From: Porphyromonas sp.
GTDB taxonomy: Bacteria > Bacteroidota > Bacteroidia > Bacteroidales > Porphyromonadaceae
Assembly (NCBI GenBank): GCA_029983505.1
Contig: JASBZK010000034.1
Location: 1 to 17,305 of the forward strand
Reading direction: 5' to 3'
Length of the DNA stretch: 17,305 bases
Shown here: positions 14,301-17,305 of the stretch, one piece after another
Position numbering within the stretch: position 1 is the stretch's first letter
Layout of the letters: each line of letters opens with the position of its first letter
Notes under the pieces: generated by a model
Database searches by the model: none
Told to the model about the DNA's origin: nothing
Seen by the model: only the letters and a program-made list of their open reading frames with translations
Position numbers and translations under genes: made by a program

Positions 14301-14728
14301 AGTTCGTCGGCATTCACCACGGCGACGGAGCCCGTCGTGCGTCTCTTGGTGACCGTGCGGTATCCGGTGGCCACGACTTCATCGAGGAGGGCGGTATCGT
14401 CGGAGAGGGCTATGGTGCGCTTGGTGTCCGAAGTAACGACTATACTCTGAGACTTCATCCCCGTAAACGATACGATGAGAACGGCTCCATACGGGACTTT
14501 GTCGATTTTGGCGATACCGTCTACATCTGCGGTCACGCCTTTGTTCGTTCCTTTGATGAGGACATTGGCTCCGGGCAGTGGGAAGCCCTTTTCGTCGTGA
14601 ATAATCAGCGTAACGCTGTGCCGGTTATCGGCCGGGGTTTGCACGGAGGCCGTGACCGAAGCTTGTGCGATGGGGACACAGGGTAAGGTCAGAGCCAAGG
14701 CGGCGGCAAATAGTAACTGCGGCTTCAT
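11387..14728 (-). CDS. SusC/RagA-family TonB-dependent outer membrane transporter
   Basis: Outer-membrane barrel that imports the ligand held by the SusD partner, driven by TonB/ExbBD. The 1113-residue protein has a signal peptide ending AQA (cleavage after about residue 23). A carboxypeptidase-regulatory-like domain covers about 38-108 (VTLIIHDEKGFPLPGANVLI), then the SusC linker LLDEVVATGYRTV (114-126). The plug domain covers about 130-250 and has the hallmark RGTNSLTGSTEPLWVVDGVP (180-199). The rest is a long beta barrel ending in GLSFSF with a terminal phenylalanine, as expected for BAM-dependent assembly. Start is 10 bp after the peptidase gene. Length is normal for the family (about 1000-1100). 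Confidence 0.97.
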   Translation of the reverse strand: MKPQLLFAAALALTLPCVPIAQASVTASVQTPADNRHSVTLIIHDEKGFPLPGANVLIKGTNKGVTADVDGIAKIDKVPYGAVLIVSFTGMKSQSIVVTSDTKRTIALSDDTALLDEVVATGYRTVTKRRTTGSVAVVNADELRKTPNISVDLMLQGSVAGVDVKAVSGRPGETGKIKIRGTNSLTGSTEPLWVVDGVPLQRDIPLPGSATNQQIKAGDFSSIFTNGIASIPPADIESVTILKDASAAAIYGSQASGGVIVVTTKRGKEGKMRIYYSANVTLTSAPPRDANLMNAQEKLSFEQRLWDEFSAQRKADGKNYPVIGIVGAINASVGEFAGWTDEQKRAEIIRLGSRTTDWFGELFRVSASTAHHLSLSGGSASTKYYTSLGYNKNNGLVKGTSADQTSFSLKLDFTPNPKLSLSLSSDLSYQTSKGYSGSTDPFTYAYFANPYESPYNEDGSYRDDRTFHTLKTNADETDPFLSPVGFNIFRELNETSSEAKNFTGTVRGNIRYTITDHLNVEGLASVGYVSNSSDNINGSNTDAAFRDRPFENFKNTQRLYGSISQASSFNTNYLLRAQINYFNDFNSDHYVSALFGSEIRSQYGKSLYTKRYGYDPVSGNSVTPTLPQEDSYDVSDIKNLASVIDALSGQNISETTFASFYGSIDYSYLGRYVISLTARTDGSNNFGSKEQFNPTGSIGLAWNADRENFFEKLRPVLSHASVRLATGLTGNVNRSVHPNLVMRFDGTLRYSGDKSYRTGRINTPPNPLLRWEKTRDFKAGIDLGFWDDRINLGFEYYDRLTSDAISSVAVVSSTGYSNQSYNTSTLLNRGCEVTLSATPVRTDDWRLFVSANLAYNLNKLIKYETRNPNYQSDYVIGYPLGSIFTGKVEGIDPILGLYTYTPRPDAVLETKSQRQNGNNYLFFAGPQTAPINGGYSVSLSYKNLTAGAGGSFSYGGLIVNEVVPPVSYSDLDGVAGQKEPIPHYVNDLYTYHLNTQKSSAEFWTPENPITTGNPRIIDRYADPLFLDRYMTTSSMITKASRLEPLSYFKLGNIYLSYLFDQRWVKAIGVESISLTLSASNIFILSSYSGIDPETPGAVYPIPRTYTMGLSFSF

Positions 14729-14738
14729 ACTGGGACTA

Positions 14739-17009
14739 CTATTGGTGTTTGATGATATTGATATGGTTCTCGGTGTTTCCTACGAGATTTTTGAGGAAAA
14801 AGTACTTTATCTTATTGAAATAATAGGGACTGTCGAGTTCGTGATCTTTGCCGGGGAAGATCATCATCTCGAAGTCTTTGCCGGCCTTGATAAGGGCATC
14901 CGCCATCCGTAGGGTATTGGAAGGGGGGACGTTGCGGTCGTTGTCCCCGACCATAAGAAGCAATGGTGCCGACAGTTTCTCTGCGAGCTCCATAGCTGTG
15001 GGTATTTTACCGTCCAAGGGGTATTTGTGAAAACGTTCGCCCCACCACTGTATGTAGATGTTATTGTCGTAGTTCCCGCTGGCAGCCACTCCGGCTTTGT
15101 AGAAATCCGGATAGGTAAGCAAGGAGACGACGGTGGCAAATCCCCCTCCGGAGTGACCGTAGATACCCACTCTTCCAAGGTCAAGGTAGGGATATTCTTT
15201 AGCCAAACTTTCCACGGAGTGTCTGAGGTCGGCTATGGGGTAGTCCCTCAGATTGCCGTGTCCGAAAGTATAGAAGTCTTTGCCTCTCACGGGAGAAGAC
15301 CCTCTGGGCGGAACCTGTAGCACGATGAATCCACACTCTGCAAGCGTCTGATTGGCATTCTCGTCCGGGGTGAAGCTCACCGGTAAAAGGTCTGTCTGAG
15401 GTCCGGGATAGACGTATACGATGACGGGATATTTTTTCGCGGGGTCGAAGTCCGAAGGGCGATACATCACTCCGTAGAGCCTGGTGCTGTCGTCTGCCGC
15501 GAGACAGGAGACGGAGAGAGGTTTGACCCACCCTGCGCGCACCGCCTCTTCCTCCTCTATTCGTTCCAAAAGTATAGGCTTGGACTTGGGGTTATGAAGG
15601 TCGCGCACGGAGAAAATAGGAGGTGCATCTACCCTTGAGGAGCGTACGAACGCCCATCTGCCGTCCTCCGAGAGTTCCAGTTCGTTGTCATAGTCGGGAG
15701 GAGTGATGCGTTCCTCCTTTTTGTCCCCGGAGAGGGACAAGATGAAGTAGCTCTTCAGTAGCGGATGAGGAGCATCCTTCCCTCCGTAGCCTTCTATTAT
15801 AAGCTCTTGCCTCTCGGGTACCGTTTTGACTATTCTTCCGGCTACGACGGTGGCATCGCTGATGAGACAGCGGAGCAGCCTTCCGTTACTGTCGTAGAGG
15901 AAATATTTTCCGTACCCGTCCCTTTCGCTCCACCAAAGGATACTATCCCCTTTTTCGCCCAGTACACGAAAGTTGAAAAGCGACAAGTTGTACACCGGAC
16001 GGGCATCTTCCTCAATGAGCGCGCGGACGATGCCCGTTTTAAGATCCAGACGGCAGAGCTGAAGGGTGTCTCCCGCACGATTGGTGCGTGAAAAATAGAG
16101 CTTATCCGAAGATCTGTGAGGAGATAGCGTAATTTCTTGGTCTCCGAAAGCGTTGATTTTGGGCAACCATTCCTTATCGCGGTCTGCGTCGTAGACAAAA
16201 AGGCACTGCTTCGGGTAATTGTCTTCTCCAGGTAATGGCATTTTCATCGTCCGGAGCTCGGGGCGTGGCTCTGATAGGGAATTGATTTGCCACATATCTC
16301 CAATATCGGGGTCTTTCGTCTCCGTATAGTGCACAAATGCGTGTCCTGCCCAGAAGCCCGATGCCTCCCGCCTAACTTTTGGGGACTCTTTGTCCGAATA
16401 GACGGAGGAAAGATGCGCCGTCCTAAGCCTGCGCTCCGTCCCGTGCCGATTGTCCCTCAGCACAAGCGTGAGCCCTTCTCTGTACATCGTGAATAATGAA
16501 TCCGAAGAGGTGGCACCTCCGAAGGACAGCCTATTGGAGGATGGATGCGTTTTTGAGGCTTTCTTAGTCGCAAAGGACAGTTTCCCGGTCTTGCGATCGA
16601 AGATGTAATCTTTGCCTTTTTGGCGGAAGCGCATCATCCGTCTCTCGTTGTCCTCAAAAGAGACATTATACAGGGTGAAGTCTTTTGCTTGAATCGTATC
16701 GCCGCTAAGACCTGCAATCTGCTCCAAAAGGCTCTTCACAGAGGGGATAAGGGGTTCGGTCTCACCCGAGGACAGTTTTACCAATACTTGGGTGATTGAG
16801 TCTCCTCTGGCGCAGTTGTAGAACATAGACTTGCCGTCTTCCAAAAATTTGGGGAAGAGATAGGTATTCTTGAGCCTTGCGGAGACCGAGTCTGCGGAAT
16901 GACGCTCGACTTTACCCCAATCCACGGTGCCGTACTCTTGGCTCCGAATAGGAAATGAGCAGAGTACAGAGAGCGCAAAAGAAGAGAGAACTATTTTAGA
17001 AAGTGACAT
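14739..17009 (-). CDS. Exported S9-family (prolyl oligopeptidase / DPP IV-like) serine peptidase
   Basis: Cleaves peptides outside the cytoplasm, most likely removing N-terminal di- or oligopeptides as DPP IV-type enzymes do; the exact specificity is not visible. The 756-residue protein has an export signal (1 to about 24, hydrophobic core IVLSSFALSVLCSF). A long region (about 40-500) fits the beta-propeller domain, followed by an alpha/beta-hydrolase domain (about 510-740). The nucleophile is S620 in GIYGHSGGGFATVV. The catalytic Asp is probably D691 in VGDNDRNVPPS, and the His is probably H723 in GKDHELDSPYY. The propeller has weak similarity to characterised members by eye. It is the first gene of the operon, 10 bp ahead of the SusC gene, pointing to combined peptide processing and import. 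The ATG at 17009 begins the signal peptide. Confidence 0.93.
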   Translation of the reverse strand: MSLSKIVLSSFALSVLCSFPIRSQEYGTVDWGKVERHSADSVSARLKNTYLFPKFLEDGKSMFYNCARGDSITQVLVKLSSGETEPLIPSVKSLLEQIAGLSGDTIQAKDFTLYNVSFEDNERRMMRFRQKGKDYIFDRKTGKLSFATKKASKTHPSSNRLSFGGATSSDSLFTMYREGLTLVLRDNRHGTERRLRTAHLSSVYSDKESPKVRREASGFWAGHAFVHYTETKDPDIGDMWQINSLSEPRPELRTMKMPLPGEDNYPKQCLFVYDADRDKEWLPKINAFGDQEITLSPHRSSDKLYFSRTNRAGDTLQLCRLDLKTGIVRALIEEDARPVYNLSLFNFRVLGEKGDSILWWSERDGYGKYFLYDSNGRLLRCLISDATVVAGRIVKTVPERQELIIEGYGGKDAPHPLLKSYFILSLSGDKKEERITPPDYDNELELSEDGRWAFVRSSRVDAPPIFSVRDLHNPKSKPILLERIEEEEAVRAGWVKPLSVSCLAADDSTRLYGVMYRPSDFDPAKKYPVIVYVYPGPQTDLLPVSFTPDENANQTLAECGFIVLQVPPRGSSPVRGKDFYTFGHGNLRDYPIADLRHSVESLAKEYPYLDLGRVGIYGHSGGGFATVVSLLTYPDFYKAGVAASGNYDNNIYIQWWGERFHKYPLDGKIPTAMELAEKLSAPLLLMVGDNDRNVPPSNTLRMADALIKAGKDFEMMIFPGKDHELDSPYYFNKIKYFFLKNLVGNTENHINIIKHQ

Positions 17010-17037
17010 TTTTGTGAGAGGCTTAGGGTTTGCCGGT

Positions 17038-17046
17038 CAAAAGTTA
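17038..17046 (-). promoter_or_regulatory. Possible -7 region for the peptidase/SusCD operon
   Basis: The minus strand reads TAACTTTTG, which is TAnnTTTG with one extra T. It lies 29 bp above the start codon. I see no clear -33 element, so this is a weak candidate. Confidence 0.25.
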
Positions 17047-17150
17047 CGAATATTTTGCGAAAAATCATTATTTAGGTACGGTGGTTTTTGTTTTTCTTTT
17101 CAAGGTTGGGCTAATCACGGGTTCGGGGACAGACGAGCGAGGCAGGTCTG

Positions 17151-17262
17151 ACATATTAGAAATATTTCGAGATGAGTGTGGTATGTAAGGCTCCGGAGGA
17201 GGGCTGACGCATTAGAAACTTTGCCAACAAAGAATCATCCGATAAAGCCCCGGAGGGGCGGG
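17151..17262 (+). repeat. Two tandem REP-like modules (E3) upstream of the operon
   Basis: The first module (about 17151-17202) reads GACATATTAGAAATATTTCG and later TAAGGCTCCGGAGGAGG, a degenerate version. The second (17203-17262) matches the minus strand of 8372-8431 at 59 of 60 positions, including the CTTTG-CCAA-CAAAG and GCCCCGGAGGGGC hairpins. The 8.5-kb operon is therefore bracketed by inverted copies. Confidence 0.85.
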
Positions 17263-17305
17263 CGGCTCCAACGGAGCCGAATCTTGGTAGACCGGCACGA
17301 AGACC

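Larger units (their letters stand above)
17010..17305. other. Upstream region of the peptidase/SusCD operon, to the window edge
   Basis: No gene seen in this 296 bp. Close to the start codon there is an AT-rich stretch with a possible promoter (around 17038-17046). A single GGTACGGTGG unit at 17056 resembles the 23-bp repeat family. Two REP-like modules fill 17151-17262. Confidence 0.55.

Noticed and set aside
1..17305. tRNA, rRNA or known riboswitch
   Set aside because: I looked at all intergenic stretches and saw no cloverleaf, rRNA segment or recognisable aptamer; the structured repeats do not resemble any I know.

Overview
The window looks like a chromosomal segment of a Bacteroidetes bacterium close to Porphyromonas. 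The reasons are: a SusC/SusD (RagA/RagB) pair, several lipoproteins with Bacteroidetes-type signal peptides, -7 promoter boxes of the form TAnnTTTG, no clear Shine-Dalgarno sites, and fairly GC-rich housekeeping genes. The genus is an inference. Every gene I accept lies on the minus strand, so transcription runs from high to low coordinates; the long plus-strand ORFs are antisense shadows.

Region by region, from the right. At 8449-17009 there is a tight five-gene operon: S9 (DPP IV-like) serine peptidase, SusC-type TonB-dependent transporter, SusD-type surface lipoprotein, a 72-residue lipoprotein and a 413-residue lipoprotein with beta-sandwich-like repeats. Together they look like a system for binding, importing and trimming peptides. 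Interspersed repeats bracket it: a 60-bp module at 17203-17262 recurs inverted at 8372-8431. The 7957-8448 spacer is repeat-rich and holds two near-identical copies of a 101-bp structured element, one of them in the leader of purA. Next come purA (6655-7956) and a YugP-like membrane zinc protease (5839-6522).

The most unusual part is 4561-5828. A visibly AT-rich cassette lies between two 132/133-bp direct repeats. Each repeat carries the same Bacteroidetes promoter and the same start codon (first residues MYQT). The left copy drives a TonB-family energy transducer (3848-4570). The right copy drives a lipoprotein gene that is split into two frames at an A8 homopolymer. Removing one A would restore a 238-residue lipoprotein with a Gly/Ala-rich hydrophobic C-terminus. 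A 77-residue two-helix membrane protein follows. This looks like a captured promoter driving a possibly phase-variable, possibly antagonistic surface module, and recombination between the repeats would remove it while leaving tonB intact.

The left end has a large GH20 beta-N-acetylhexosaminidase with a C-terminal PA14-like domain (1116-3563) and dapF, which runs off the left edge. Three intergenic regions (about 868-1045, 3660-3790, 6539-6630) contain tandem units phased at or near 23 bp that begin GGTACGT or a variant of it. They look like a minisatellite or MITE-like family scattered between genes.
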